Source: an uncultured Clostridia bacterium
Lineage (GTDB): Bacteria; Bacillota; Clostridia; Oscillospirales; Oscillospiraceae
Direction: 5' to 3'
Assembly (NCBI GenBank): GCA_947307365.1
Contig: CAMZIY010000006.1
Span: forward strand, 1-37,468
DNA length: 37,468 bases
In this document: in pieces, positions 8,801 through 15,507 of the stretch
How the letters are laid out: the number at the start of each line of letters is the position of its first letter
Numbering within the stretch: the first letter of the stretch is position 1
Translations under genes and position numbers: made by a program
The notes under the pieces: model-generated
The model's input: only the letters and a program-made list of their open reading frames with translations
The model's database searches: none
What the model was told of the DNA's origin: nothing

Positions 8801-9921
8801 TCCCGCAGGTCTGCCAGGATCCCCAGGAGCAGGTTTTCCCCCGCATCCCGGTTGGCCAGACGGAAGCGTTCCAGCCGGGCAGCCGCCTCCCGCGCCTCCT
8901 CCGGGGAACGGAGGAGCAGAACGCTCACCTCCAGGGTGCGGCTCTCCGGCGGGATGCCCCGGGAATAATCCAGCCTGGGCAGCCGGACCGGGCGGCAGAG
9001 GCGGCCTGCCAGCCGATCCGCCAGATATTTGCTCCCCTCCAGCAGAGGCAGCAGGGCCAGGAGCCCCGCGGAACTCCGAAAAGCCGCCAGGATCAGACCG
9101 GTGAGGACCGCCGCCGGGAGCAGGCAGGCGGCGAAGTACGGAAGGTACCCCTTCCTGCCAGGCTTTTCCCCCAGGGGGCGGGAAAAGAGATACCGTCCCA
9201 CGTGTTCTTTTTCCGCCTCCGCCAGCAGCATGGCGCGCTTCGCGGCGGCGATCTCGGTCATCCCCCTCCGCCGGGCCAGGCGGCTCACCTGGCGCCGGTA
9301 TGCTCCCCGGCTCTCCGGGTCCATCCGGGGATAGACTCCCGCCGGGTCCCGGGCCAGGATGGCCTCCACCGGACTGACCTCCTCCAGCAGGGAGGAGAAC
9401 TCCAGGGCGTCCAGGACCCGGATGCCGGTGAACACCGCCTCCGCCGACTCCGGGTTGCGGGCCAGCCGCTTCAGCAGGCTCATGCGCAGGGCGCTTTCCA
9501 GCAGTCCCAGCTCCGCCTCCTCCAGATCCGTCTCCTCACCGGCTCCCCGGAGGAAAGCCCGCAGCGCCGAAGCCTCCGCCCTGCCTCCGCAGGCCTCAGT
9601 AAAGGCGTCCGTCAAAGCCAGGACCCGCAGTCCGCCCCCGGACAGCCGGGGCAGCCGTTTCTTCCGCCGCAGCGCCTCCCGGATCCGGCCCAGATCCCGG
9701 CGCACCAGATAGAAGTTATCCAGGAGCCATTCCGCCGCAGGGGACGTTTCCCCCGCATACGCTGCCCTTCGCTTTTCCAGGGTCTTTTCCAGCCCGGCCA
9801 GCTCCCGGAGTGCTCTTCCGCTCCTTCCCCTTCCGGAGACGGCCGCGTCCGTCCCCCACTGTCTTCCCAGCGCCCGCATGGCTTCGGGTCCCATCGTTTC
9901 CAAGCGTTTTTTCTCCATCAT
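2827..9921 (-). CDS. cyclic beta-1,2-glucan synthase-like protein (GT84 + glycoamylase-like + GH94)
   Basis: A 2364-residue membrane protein of the NdvB/ChvB type, which builds beta-1,2-glucan from a UDP-sugar and trims and cyclises it. The N-terminal part has one predicted membrane segment (near residue 265), then a glycosyltransferase domain with the metal-binding LDGDT (about residue 465), SHDLVEGAWLG and QHRWIRGDWQ. Further membrane segments lie at about 640-800. A glycoamylase-like region follows (SPTNIGLALLS, YNWYD, VSTVDSGNL). The C-terminal GH94 phosphorylase-type module carries FRDQLQDV, HWWHP and GSGDWNDGMD with the likely catalytic Asp. Proteobacterial NdvB has about 2800 residues, so this is a shorter form. 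An in-frame GTG at 9978 would add 19 residues; the ATG at 9921 is preferred because GTG has no ribosome binding site, but the ATG's site is weak too. The cyclic product is inferred, not shown. Confidence 0.85.
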   Translation of the reverse strand: MMEKKRLETMGPEAMRALGRQWGTDAAVSGRGRSGRALRELAGLEKTLEKRRAAYAGETSPAAEWLLDNFYLVRRDLGRIREALRRKKRLPRLSGGGLRVLALTDAFTEACGGRAEASALRAFLRGAGEETDLEEAELGLLESALRMSLLKRLARNPESAEAVFTGIRVLDALEFSSLLEEVSPVEAILARDPAGVYPRMDPESRGAYRRQVSRLARRRGMTEIAAAKRAMLLAEAEKEHVGRYLFSRPLGEKPGRKGYLPYFAACLLPAAVLTGLILAAFRSSAGLLALLPLLEGSKYLADRLAGRLCRPVRLPRLDYSRGIPPESRTLEVSVLLLRSPEEAREAAARLERFRLANRDAGENLLLGILADLREGPREREEGDGPILKAAAEEIERLNEKYGGGFCLLYRDRSWSSRDRVWRGWERKRGAIMDLLDLLEGGESRVRLAAGDPACLRDVVFLLVLDGDTGLSPGAAAAMAAILAHPLQRAAVDRETGRVKEGYGILQPRVSVSLRDADRSDFARVFAGRGGLDPYGSPGGEPGMDLFGEGSYTGKGLMDVRAARLCLSGRFPAERLLSHDLVEGAWLGCAYAGDLELSDGFPGSILSYYERQHRWIRGDWQTIPWLLPRVRNEAGDREPNPISPLSKWKILENLRRSLLPPAVFLSVFLYGVLGTPPLAAAAAAGIAALVLKVVLGSLEPLRGGRRCRGGTLAAPVSELLQLLLLLLFLPYSAWVHISAVCTALWRMLVSRRKLLQWVTAAESGERKNDLGKYLRRMFACTAAGLLGLLSGDPILTALCVLWLMAPFLGWAVSRERSGRARPGEEDRVFLLHAAGDIWRYFQRLVTEERHWLPPDNLQEIPEEEIAERTSPTNIGLALLSAVAAWDLGLTDRGSAFALAAHMLDTLEAMPRFRGHLYNWYDIRSLTPLEPPYVSTVDSGNLLACLIALAGAAEEAGELALAEKARVLAGEMPLDFLYDRERKLLHIGWDPRGDRPSGGWYDLLASEARITSYISVARGEAELKHWRRLGRVMTGRRGRYGLASWTGTMFEYFMPELFLPAWPGSLLWESGRFCAEMQRRAAIRGVWGSSECACARMDAGMHYVYQAQGVQALALKRGMDRERVIAPYASFLALCRIPGAAVKNLRRLRALGAEGICGFYEAVDFTPEGGETVRVVRSFMVHHLAMSLLAADNALKDDCMIRRFLRDPEMDAYTELLQERSPAWDRVRPIREYRGDEKPERRALEGWSLCREGFDLVRPAVLPLSNGRYHLLMTELGSSRSLWEGRLPAASDLRRFGERQGPLFFASAGGRFFSLQPAPEYDGETAYHWEYDGSRFIQFSAREGWQFRVETRVPGSGSGELRKVTVKNRTGERKELTLALYFEPALCSPEAWAAHPAFARLALESRLGEDCLLVRRRPGGREPECACGAACSEACDWETDRDALFGRGGIRAMPAALLRRGSRIKASQDPCVLARLRLDLKPGESRQVTFALAMGRNEGEAAAALRELRRSRGENGLFSRCARAFGLAGRELERAVALATPLFFTTPEVRRLRETYGEWDRGPDGLWQYGISGDLPVAAPGPEGAERMLRSWALLRSLGVSFDLALPVEDEGIYGRPDCAALLELAGKLGVSGALDRRGGFHLAGGTREQRLALLARCRVLGLPEGERQRAVHGLSPWFLPAGAENRERRSGGPAGESWVFRTEKGVGLRAWSHILANGRMGWIATDAGTGNLFLDNAREKPLTPWENDPLTLRGPERLTLRRGGTDHSLFADADGFPTEIEFGFGFARWKRRLGPVETEVTAFLPREARGLVFLIRLRGWRPGDRLRFFARKAETAPKAFSLYAHVPVQGEEDELRWFTGTVGGEDCVAGEFPAADRLVLALGLEEAEKFARPEEAEAELERVKALWRERTGAFRLRSPSPRLDAYLNGWALYQTLACRVMGRSSLYQSGGAFGFRDQLQDVCALTDTLPELAKRQILLAAAHQYREGDVMHWWHPRADGDRGVRTRCSDDLLWLPYALTVYGEKTGDLSILEEEAPWLVSAPLGPEERDRYEAPAREGSGTLMEHGLRAVGLTLERGCGPHGLLLMGSGDWNDGMDAVGGESVWLTWFAALVLDRFASLTGREDLRARAAGLGKSADAAWTGEWYLRGWYADGRPLGGPGSRECAIDSLAQSFAVLSGFGDPKKSRRAVKKAAELLLDPEQGTVRLFTPPFNGLERPGYIRSYLPGVRENGGQYTHAAVWLAAACLRCGETGLGWRLLETLLPGERPEEIYQGEPYVLAADVYTHPDMPGRAGWTWYTGAAGWFLRTAAEELLGLRMRAGKLHVEPKLPESWPGYEARMKAGDRSWQIRVRRGEEPEIRESIGE

Positions 9922-9978
9922 GCTTCCAGTTTTCCACCCGCCGGATGGAAGTATTCCGGAAAAAGGGCAAATTCCCAC

Positions 9979-10007
9979 TTGACAAGAGTATGGGTTTCCG
10001 ATAGAAT
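9979..10007 (+). promoter_or_regulatory. sigma-A promoter of the ylxM-ffh-rpsP-khpA-rimM-trmD operon
   Basis: TTGACA at 9979-9984, a 17-base spacer and TAGAAT at 10002-10007. The -35 box is perfect and the -10 has one deviation. Transcription would begin near 10014, about 35 bases before ylxM. The promoter abuts the 5' end of the divergent glucan synthase gene. Confidence 0.85.
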
Positions 10008-10048
10008 CACCCTCTGTAAGGGATTTTTGCTTTACACTTGAGGTGCCT

Positions 10049-10411
10049 GTGGATAAGAACGTCTATATCTCCCTGCTGAACGATTTTTACGGGGAACTGC
10101 TGACAGAGAAGCAGCGGCAGTATATCGACCTCTATTACAACGATAATCTCTCCCTGGGGGAGATCGGGGAAAACGAGGGCATCAGCCGCCAGGGGGTCCG
10201 GGATATCCTGGTCCGGGCGGAGAATACGCTGTTGGACGTGGAACGGAAGACCGGCCTCGCCGCGCGGCATACGGCGCTGCTGGGGCAGATCGGAGAAGCG
10301 GAAAGGCTGGCGGAGGAGCTCCTGGAGCTGAGCGCCGGTCAGCCTCGGGAACGGGAGCTGGAGTCCTGCTGCCAGAAACTCCGGGAAACCCTGCAGGAAA
10401 TGAAGCTGTAA
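10049..10411 (+). CDS. ylxM: YlxM family helix-turn-helix protein, putative SRP-associated regulator
   Basis: About 120 residues, with the family signature DFYGELLTEKQRQYIDLYYN followed by NLSLGEIGENEGISRQGVRD, a sigma-70 region 4-like helix-turn-helix. In Firmicutes the gene lies directly before ffh, and YlxM homologues have been linked to modulation of signal recognition particle activity. Two GTG starts exist, at 10043 and 10049. The second gives VDKNVYISLL, which matches the usual family N-terminus, so it is preferred; GAGGTG just upstream is a good but tightly spaced ribosome binding site. It ends 14 bases before ffh. Confidence 0.88.
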   Translation: MDKNVYISLLNDFYGELLTEKQRQYIDLYYNDNLSLGEIGENEGISRQGVRDILVRAENTLLDVERKTGLAARHTALLGQIGEAERLAEELLELSAGQPRERELESCCQKLRETLQEMKL

Positions 10412-10425
10412 ACGGGATAAAGCAT

Positions 10426-11769
10426 ATGGCATTTGAAAGCTTATCTGAAAAACTCTCTGCCACCTTCAAGCGGCTCCGGAGCAAGGGCCGTCTGACGGAG
10501 GCGGATATCAAGGAAGCCATGCGGGACGTGCGCATGGCCCTGCTGGAGGCGGACGTCAGCTATAAGGTCGTCAAGGACTTTATCGCCCGGGTCAGCCAGC
10601 GCGCCCTGGGGCAGGACGTTCTGGCCAGCCTCACCCCCGCCCAGATGGTCATCAAGATCGTGAACGAAGAACTCACGGAGACCATGGGCAAGGAAAACGC
10701 AAAGATCAACATCTCCCCCAAGCCCCCCACCATCCTCATGCTGGTGGGCCTCCAGGGCGCCGGCAAAACCACCAACGGCGCCAAGCTGGCCGCCTGGCTG
10801 AAAAAGAGCGGCAAGCGTCCCCTTCTGGTGGCCTGCGACATCTACCGTCCCGCCGCCATCCAGCAGCTGGAGACCGTGGGCGGTCAGGTGGGCGTCCCCG
10901 TCTTCCAAATGGGGCAGGTGGACCCGGTGGACATCGCCAGAGCCGCTATTGCCCACGCGGCGAAAAACGGCAACGACGTCCTCCTGCTGGATACGGCGGG
11001 CCGTCTCCATGTGGACGAGACCCTCATGGACGAGCTGAAGGAGCTGAAGCGCCAGATCCAGCCCACGGAGATCATGCTCTTTATCGACGCCATGACCGGC
11101 CAGGATGCGGTGAACGCCGCCAAAGCCTTCGACGAGGCCCTGGGGGTGGACAGCATCTTCCTCACCAAGCTGGACGGCGACGCCAGAGGCGGCGCGGCCC
11201 TCTCCGTGCGGGCGGTGACCGGCAAGCCCATCAAATTCGCGGGCATCGGGGAAAAGCTGGACGGCATCGAGCCATTCCATCCGGACCGCATGGCCTCCCG
11301 GATCCTGGGCATGGGGGATATCCTCACCCTCATCGAAAAGGCGGAGCAGAGCTTCGACGAGCAGAAGGCCCGGGAGATGAGCGAAAAGCTCCTGTCCAAC
11401 CGCTTCACCCTGGAGGATTACTACGAGCAGCTCCAGAGCCTGAAGAGCATGGGTTCCCTCTCCGACATTGCAGGGATGCTCCCGGGGATCGATGCGAAGC
11501 AGCTCAGCGGCGCCTCCATCGACGAAAGGGCTCTGGCCCGAACCGAAGCCATCCTGAAATCCATGACCCCCGCGGAGCGGCAGGACCCCGGCCTGCTGAA
11601 CAGCAGCCGGAAAAAGCGCATCGCCCGGGGCAGCGGCACCCAGGTGGTGGATGTGAACCGCCTGCTGAAGCAGTACGAGCAGATGCAGGTCCTGGCCAAG
11701 CAGATGGGCGGCAAAAACGCGAAGAAGTTCATGCGCGGCCGCGGCAAAGGTCTCTTCGGCATGATGTAA
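10426..11769 (+). CDS. ffh: signal recognition particle protein Ffh (SRP54 GTPase)
   Basis: A 447-residue protein of normal length that binds signal peptides on ribosomes and, with 4.5S RNA and FtsY, delivers them to the membrane. The N domain occupies the first 90 or so residues. The GTPase domain has the P-loop GLQGAGKTT (about 108-116), DTAGR (about 189) and TKLDGDARGG (about 247). The Met-rich M domain follows from about 300 and ends in MRGRGKGLFGMM. The usual GSGKTT of the P-loop is GAGKTT here, a common variant. No FtsY gene or SRP RNA is visible in the window. Confidence 0.97.
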   Translation: MAFESLSEKLSATFKRLRSKGRLTEADIKEAMRDVRMALLEADVSYKVVKDFIARVSQRALGQDVLASLTPAQMVIKIVNEELTETMGKENAKINISPKPPTILMLVGLQGAGKTTNGAKLAAWLKKSGKRPLLVACDIYRPAAIQQLETVGGQVGVPVFQMGQVDPVDIARAAIAHAAKNGNDVLLLDTAGRLHVDETLMDELKELKRQIQPTEIMLFIDAMTGQDAVNAAKAFDEALGVDSIFLTKLDGDARGGAALSVRAVTGKPIKFAGIGEKLDGIEPFHPDRMASRILGMGDILTLIEKAEQSFDEQKAREMSEKLLSNRFTLEDYYEQLQSLKSMGSLSDIAGMLPGIDAKQLSGASIDERALARTEAILKSMTPAERQDPGLLNSSRKKRIARGSGTQVVDVNRLLKQYEQMQVLAKQMGGKNAKKFMRGRGKGLFGMM

Positions 11770-11835
11770 CGAAGGTCAAGCCCTGCGGGGCTTTCCGATA
11801 AATCAACACAAAATGAACGCAGAGGTGTAATCAAG

Positions 11836-12075
11836 ATGGTCAAAATCAGACTTCGCAGAATGGGCGCCAAGAAGGCCCCCTACTACCGCATCGTGGTTGC
11901 GGATTCCCATTTCCCCCGGGACGGCAGATTCATTGAGGAGATCGGCACCTACAATCCTCTCACCGAGCCCGCCGAGATCAAGGTGGACAGCGAGCGCGCC
12001 CTCGCCTGGATCAAGAACGGCGCTCAGCCCACGGACACCGTGAAAAACCTGCTGAAGAGGGCCGGTGTGATCTAA
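11836..12075 (+). CDS. rpsP: 30S ribosomal protein bS16
   Basis: A 79-residue protein beginning [20 protein letters not shown], the diagnostic bS16 N-terminus, with [14 protein letters not shown] following. bS16 is a primary 16S rRNA-binding protein needed for 30S assembly. AGAGGTG upstream serves as ribosome binding site. The 66-base gap after ffh shows no terminator, so the gene is most likely co-transcribed with ffh and khpA. Confidence 0.97.
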   Translation: MVKIRLRRMGAKKAPYYRIVVADSHFPRDGRFIEEIGTYNPLTEPAEIKVDSERALAWIKNGAQPTDTVKNLLKRAGVI

Positions 12076-12100
12076 ATCCCCCCGAAAGGATCATTCGTTC

Positions 12101-12331
12101 ATGAAAGAGCTGTTACTGTATGTTGCCCAGAACCTGGTGGATCACCCTGACGAGGTCACGGTAACGGAGCGGGAGGAGAACGGCGAAACCATTCTCGAGC
12201 TCCGGGTCGCGGACGGAGATATGGGCAAGGTCATCGGCCGTCAGGGCCGCATAGCCAAAGAGATCCGCGTCCTGGTGAAATCGCTGGCGCAGCGGAGTCA
12301 GAAGCGGGTTTCGGTCGATATCGTCGACTGA
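12101..12331 (+). CDS. khpA: KH-domain RNA-binding protein KhpA
   Basis: A 76-residue single-KH-domain protein with the GxxG loop in VIGRQGRIAKEIR (about residues 46-58). In Firmicutes KhpA pairs with KhpB (Jag/EloR) and affects cell elongation and RNA binding. Position between rpsP and rimM is the conserved one. AAAGGAT precedes the start. A hairpin followed by TTTT lies immediately after the stop. Confidence 0.93.
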   Translation: MKELLLYVAQNLVDHPDEVTVTEREENGETILELRVADGDMGKVIGRQGRIAKEIRVLVKSLAQRSQKRVSVDIVD

Positions 12332-12334
12332 CTG

Positions 12335-12364
12335 AATTGCCGGAGTTGAACTCCGGCAATTTTT
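12335..12364 (+). terminator. intra-operon hairpin between khpA and rimM
   Basis: AATTGCCGGAG (12335-12345), loop TTGAA, CTCCGGCAATT (12351-12361) is a perfect 11-bp stem ending in TTTT. It has the form of an intrinsic terminator but rimM starts only 18 bases later with its own ribosome binding site (AAAGGAG), so it is more likely a partial terminator or transcript-end stabiliser. The preceding CTGAATT and the 7-bp core GCCGGAG/CTCCGGC also resemble a single unit of the hairpin arrays found elsewhere in the window. Confidence 0.6.
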
Positions 12365-12381
12365 CAAAGGAGCAAAAACCC

Positions 12382-12870
12382 ATGGAGAAAAAGCAATACC
12401 TTGAGGCGGGCAGGATCATCAACACCCACGGGGTCCGGGGAGAGATCAAGGCGGAGACCTGGACCGACGAGCCCTCCGTTCTGACGGGTCTGGATACCGT
12501 CTATCTGGAAGGTCAGCCCCGGAGGGTGGAGAGCGCACGGGTGCACAAGGGCTTCGCTCTCCTGAAGCTGGAGGGGATCGACTCGGTGGAGGCGGCCATG
12601 GCGCTGAAGGGAAAGATCCTTTTTGCGGACCGGGATTCCATCCCCATTGCGGAGGGAGCCTTCTTCCTCCAGGACGCCATCGGCCGGCCGGTGGTGGAGG
12701 AGGACGGGACCGAGCTGGGGATCCTGGCGGATATCCTGGATTATCCCGCCGGAAGGATCTATGTGGTCAAAGGCAAAACGGAGCACCTGATCCCGGAGCA
12801 GGGCGGCTTCATCCGCTCCTTCGACCCGGAGGCCGGGAAGCTCACCGTGCGCCTGATCGAGGGGATGTAA
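12382..12870 (+). CDS. rimM: ribosome maturation factor RimM
   Basis: A 162-residue protein that binds bS19 and assists 16S processing. The N-terminal RimM barrel starts LEAGRIINTHGVRGEIKA and the C-terminal PRC-barrel contains DAIGRPVVEEDGTELGIL and EHLIPEQGGFIRSFDPE. The ATG at 12382 is chosen because AAAGGAG lies at the correct distance; an earlier in-frame ATG at 12337 falls inside the hairpin and has no ribosome binding site. trmD starts two bases after the stop, so the two are probably translationally linked. Confidence 0.94.
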   Translation: MEKKQYLEAGRIINTHGVRGEIKAETWTDEPSVLTGLDTVYLEGQPRRVESARVHKGFALLKLEGIDSVEAAMALKGKILFADRDSIPIAEGAFFLQDAIGRPVVEEDGTELGILADILDYPAGRIYVVKGKTEHLIPEQGGFIRSFDPEAGKLTVRLIEGM

Positions 12871-12872
12871 AC

Positions 12873-13634
12873 ATGGTCACCATGCAGATCGATATCCTCA
12901 CCCTGTTTCCCGATACCATCCGGGCAGGGCTGGGGGAAAGCATCCTGGGCCGCGCCCAGAAGAACGACATCATCCGCATCGAGCCCCACCAGATCCGGGA
13001 CTATACCCTGAACAGGCAGAAACAGGTGGACGACGCTCCCTATGGGGGCGGCCAGGGTATGATCATGCAGGCCCAGCCACTGTACGACTGCTGGCGGGAC
13101 GTTTGCCGTCAGGCCGGGGAGCGGGTGCATACCATCTACATGTCCCCTGCGGGCAAGCCCTTCACCCAGGAGGAGGCCAACCGTCTCCAGCGGGATTATT
13201 CCCGCCTGATCCTGGTGTGCGGTCACTACGAAGGGGTGGACGAGCGGTTCATCGAAGCCTGCGTGGACGAGGAACTGAGTCTGGGGGATTTCGTCCTCAC
13301 CGGCGGGGAGCTGGCCGCCATGGCCATCGCCGACGCGGTATGCCGCCTGGTGCCCGGCGTCCTCAGCGACGTCAGCTGTTTCCAGGACGAGAGCCATTAC
13401 AGCGGGCTGTTGGAGTACCCCCAGTACTCCCGTCCTCTGGTATGGGAAGGCCGGGGCGTTCCGGAGGTGCTGGTCAGCGGCAACCACGGAAAGATCGCCC
13501 GGTGGCGGCGGAAGGAAGCCCTGCGCAGGACACGGGACCGGCGGCCGGATATGCTGGAGCGTTTCCCTCTGACTAAGGAGGACCGGGAGCTGCTGAAGGA
13601 ACTGGAGAATGAATCGCGTCCTTCGGATGCGTGA
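12873..13634 (+). CDS. trmD: tRNA (guanine-N1-)-methyltransferase TrmD
   Basis: A 253-residue SPOUT-class methyltransferase that makes m1G37 in tRNAs and prevents +1 frameshifting. Key segments: DILTLFPDTI at the N-terminus, PYGGGQGMIMQ, the knot sequence LVCGHYEGVDERF, and LSLGDFVLTGGELAAMAIADA. GAGGGG precedes the start ATG. The last residues (NESRPSDA) are encoded by a hairpin array rather than by typical trmD sequence, and the TGA stop is part of an array linker. rplS, the usual next gene, is absent. Confidence 0.96.
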   Translation: MVTMQIDILTLFPDTIRAGLGESILGRAQKNDIIRIEPHQIRDYTLNRQKQVDDAPYGGGQGMIMQAQPLYDCWRDVCRQAGERVHTIYMSPAGKPFTQEEANRLQRDYSRLILVCGHYEGVDERFIEACVDEELSLGDFVLTGGELAAMAIADAVCRLVPGVLSDVSCFQDESHYSGLLEYPQYSRPLVWEGRGVPEVLVSGNHGKIARWRRKEALRRTRDRRPDMLERFPLTKEDRELLKELENESRPSDA

Positions 13635-13690
13635 ATTGGCCAGCCACAAATCAACGCTCGCGTCATGAATTGCGCTGCGGCGCATTGGAG
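13609..13690 (+). repeat. tandem hairpin array overlapping the trmD stop codon
   Basis: Four units: 13615-13631 (CGCGTCC, TTC loop, GGATGCG; 7-bp stem with one wobble), 13638-13645 (GGC, CA, GCC), 13654-13663 (ACGC, TC, GCGT) and 13672-13683 (GCGC, TGCG, GCGC). The linkers are ATGAAT (13609), GTGAATT (13631), ACAAATC (13646), ATGAATT (13665) and ATTGGAG (13684). The linker type and loop TGCG match the array at 2732-2830. The trmD stop TGA is the TGA of the linker GTGAATT. Confidence 0.8.
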
Positions 13691-13698
13691 AAGAACAG

Positions 13699-14148
13699 AT
13701 GAGAAGCACGGAAGCCGCAGAATTTACCAATATGTGCATGATCCGGGACGGGGACCGGGTGCTGGTGCAGGATCGAGCGGATCCCAAGTGGCCGGGCGTA
13801 GCCTTCCCCGGTGGGCACGTGGAAGCGGGCGAGAGCTTTACCGACGCGGTGATCCGGGAGGTTTATGAGGAAACCGGCCTCACCGTCCTCCATCCCCGTC
13901 TGTGCGGGATCAAGGACTGGTGCGGCGAAGGCCGCCGCTACGTCGTGCTGCTGTATTCCGCGGAGCGGTTTTCCGGGACCCTGCGGTCCTCCCGGGAGGG
14001 GGCAGTCAGCTGGGTATCACTGGCTGATCTGCCGAAAAAGCGTCTCGCCGGCGACATGGAGAAGCTGCTGGAGGTTTTTCTCCGGGAAGAGCTCAGCGAG
14101 TTCTTCTATCGCAGAGAAGACGGAGACTGGGCAGCGGAATTGAAGTAA
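13699..14148 (+). CDS. Nudix hydrolase (MutT-like)
   Basis: A 149-residue protein with a complete Nudix box: G at GHVEAGE, then the REVYEETGL core (about residues 36-58), preceded by WPGVAFPGG. Such enzymes cleave nucleoside diphosphates linked to another group, for example oxidised dGTP. The substrate cannot be read from the sequence. GGAG lies 12 bases before the ATG. It follows the trmD hairpin array, and only 50 bases separate it from the flavodoxin-like gene. Confidence 0.9.
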   Translation: MRSTEAAEFTNMCMIRDGDRVLVQDRADPKWPGVAFPGGHVEAGESFTDAVIREVYEETGLTVLHPRLCGIKDWCGEGRRYVVLLYSAERFSGTLRSSREGAVSWVSLADLPKKRLAGDMEKLLEVFLREELSEFFYRREDGDWAAELK

Positions 14149-14198
14149 CGGCAGCGCGGGGATCGGGTACGGGATCCCCGTGAAACGGAGGAAGCAAG

Positions 14199-14882
14199 AT
14201 GAAGATCCTGGTGCTGAACGGCAGTCCCAAGGGGGACAAGAGCGATACCATGCATATCACCCGGGCTTTTCTGGCCGGCATGGAGGATGCGGCAGCGCAG
14301 GAGATCCGGCTGATCCGCGTGATCGACAAACACATCGAATACTGCACCGGCTGCTTCGCCTGCATGCGGAACGGGGGCGTCTGCATCCACGACGACGATA
14401 TGGGCGGGATCCTGAAGGAGATCACGGAAAGCGGCCTGCTGATCTTCAGCTTTCCTTTGTACTGCTACGGTATGCCCGCGCCGCTGAAGGCGCTGGCCGA
14501 CCGTCTCCTCCCCCTCACCAGCATGACCATGAAAAAGGCGGGAGACCGGTACGTCCACGCGGGCCAGGCGGATGTGAGCCGTCTGCGCTTCCTGATGATC
14601 TGCGGCTGCGGCTTCCCCAACAGCCGGCAGAATTTCGAGCCCGCGGCAGCCCAGTTCCGGCTGATGTTCCCGGGCCGGAACACGATCCTCACGGTTCCCG
14701 AAAGCCCCATGTTCAACGCGCCGGAGGCAAAGATCGTCACAGAGCCTCGGCTGGAGCTGGTTCGGGAAGCGGGGCGGGAGTACGGGGAGACCGGGGCCGT
14801 CAGCGAAGCCCTGCTGGCCCGGATCGCCTCCCCCATGATCCCGGAGGAGGAGTACGCCCGGATCGTGAACGGGACGCTGTGA
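14199..14882 (+). CDS. flavodoxin-family NAD(P)H-dependent oxidoreductase with a four-Cys motif
   Basis: A 227-residue protein starting MKILVLNGSPKGDKSDT, the FMN phosphate-binding loop of the NADPH-dependent FMN reductase fold. A CTGCFACMRNGGVC motif (CX2CX2CX6C, about residues 49-62) is the pattern seen in iron-sulfur flavoproteins and their relatives; in some homologues the cysteines are not all used for a cluster. It is followed by PLYCYGMPAPLKALADR, typical of the active-site face. A strong GGAGGAAG ribosome binding site precedes it. The electron donor and acceptor are not predictable. Confidence 0.83.
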   Translation: MKILVLNGSPKGDKSDTMHITRAFLAGMEDAAAQEIRLIRVIDKHIEYCTGCFACMRNGGVCIHDDDMGGILKEITESGLLIFSFPLYCYGMPAPLKALADRLLPLTSMTMKKAGDRYVHAGQADVSRLRFLMICGCGFPNSRQNFEPAAAQFRLMFPGRNTILTVPESPMFNAPEAKIVTEPRLELVREAGREYGETGAVSEALLARIASPMIPEEEYARIVNGTL

Positions 14883-14892
14883 GGACAGGGAT

Positions 14893-15507
14893 ATGAAAAC
14901 GGTCTTATACGTCCACGGCAGGGGCGGCAGCGCCGGTGAAGCGGCGCATTATGAACCTTTATTCCCCGGCTCGAAGGTCCTGGGACTGGACTACCGGACC
15001 GACCACCCCCGGGAGACCGGGGCGGAGATCCGGGCGGCGGCGGAAAAGCTCGCCGCGGAATCGGGGCGGATCACCCTGATTGCCAACAGCATCGGGGCCT
15101 ATTACAGCCTCCATGCCGGGATCGATCCCCTGGTCCGGCGGGCCTATCTCATCTCCCCCATCCTGGACATGGAGAAGCTCATCACCGGGATGATGGCGCA
15201 GGCCGGGGTGACGGAGACGGAGCTGCAGCTGAAGGGCGTGATCCCCACCTCCTTCGGAGAAGACCTGTCCTGGGCGTATCTGTGCTGGGTCCGGGCCCAT
15301 CCTCTCCGGTGGGACGCCCCCACGGAGATCCTGTACGGCAGCCTGGACACCTTTACCCCCCGGGAAACGACGGAGGCCTTTGCAAAAGCCCACCGCGCGG
15401 GCCTGACGGTCATGGAGGGCGGGGAGCACTGGTTCCACACAGAGGCCCAGACGGTCTTCCTGGACGACTGGATCAGAAAGAAGGAAAGGAACCTGAAACC
15501 ATGCTGA
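14893..15507 (+). CDS. alpha/beta hydrolase
   Basis: A 204-residue protein with the hydrolase fold: oxyanion-side VHGRGGSAGE near the start, nucleophile elbow ANSIGAYY (Ser about residue 65), acid in GSLDTF (about 150) and catalytic His in GGEHWFH (about 178). It starts 10 bases after the flavodoxin-like gene and its last seven bases overlap the ABC ATPase gene, so these belong to one transcript. The elbow lacks the first Gly of GxSxG, as in several small RBBP9/YdeN-like hydrolases. The substrate is unknown. Confidence 0.82.
   Translation: MKTVLYVHGRGGSAGEAAHYEPLFPGSKVLGLDYRTDHPRETGAEIRAAAEKLAAESGRITLIANSIGAYYSLHAGIDPLVRRAYLISPILDMEKLITGMMAQAGVTETELQLKGVIPTSFGEDLSWAYLCWVRAHPLRWDAPTEILYGSLDTFTPRETTEAFAKAHRAGLTVMEGGEHWFHTEAQTVFLDDWIRKKERNLKPC

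Noticed and set aside
14158..14179. GGGGATC..GATCCCC hairpin between the Nudix and flavodoxin genes as a terminator
   Set aside because: No T-run follows and the next gene's GGAGG lies directly after it.
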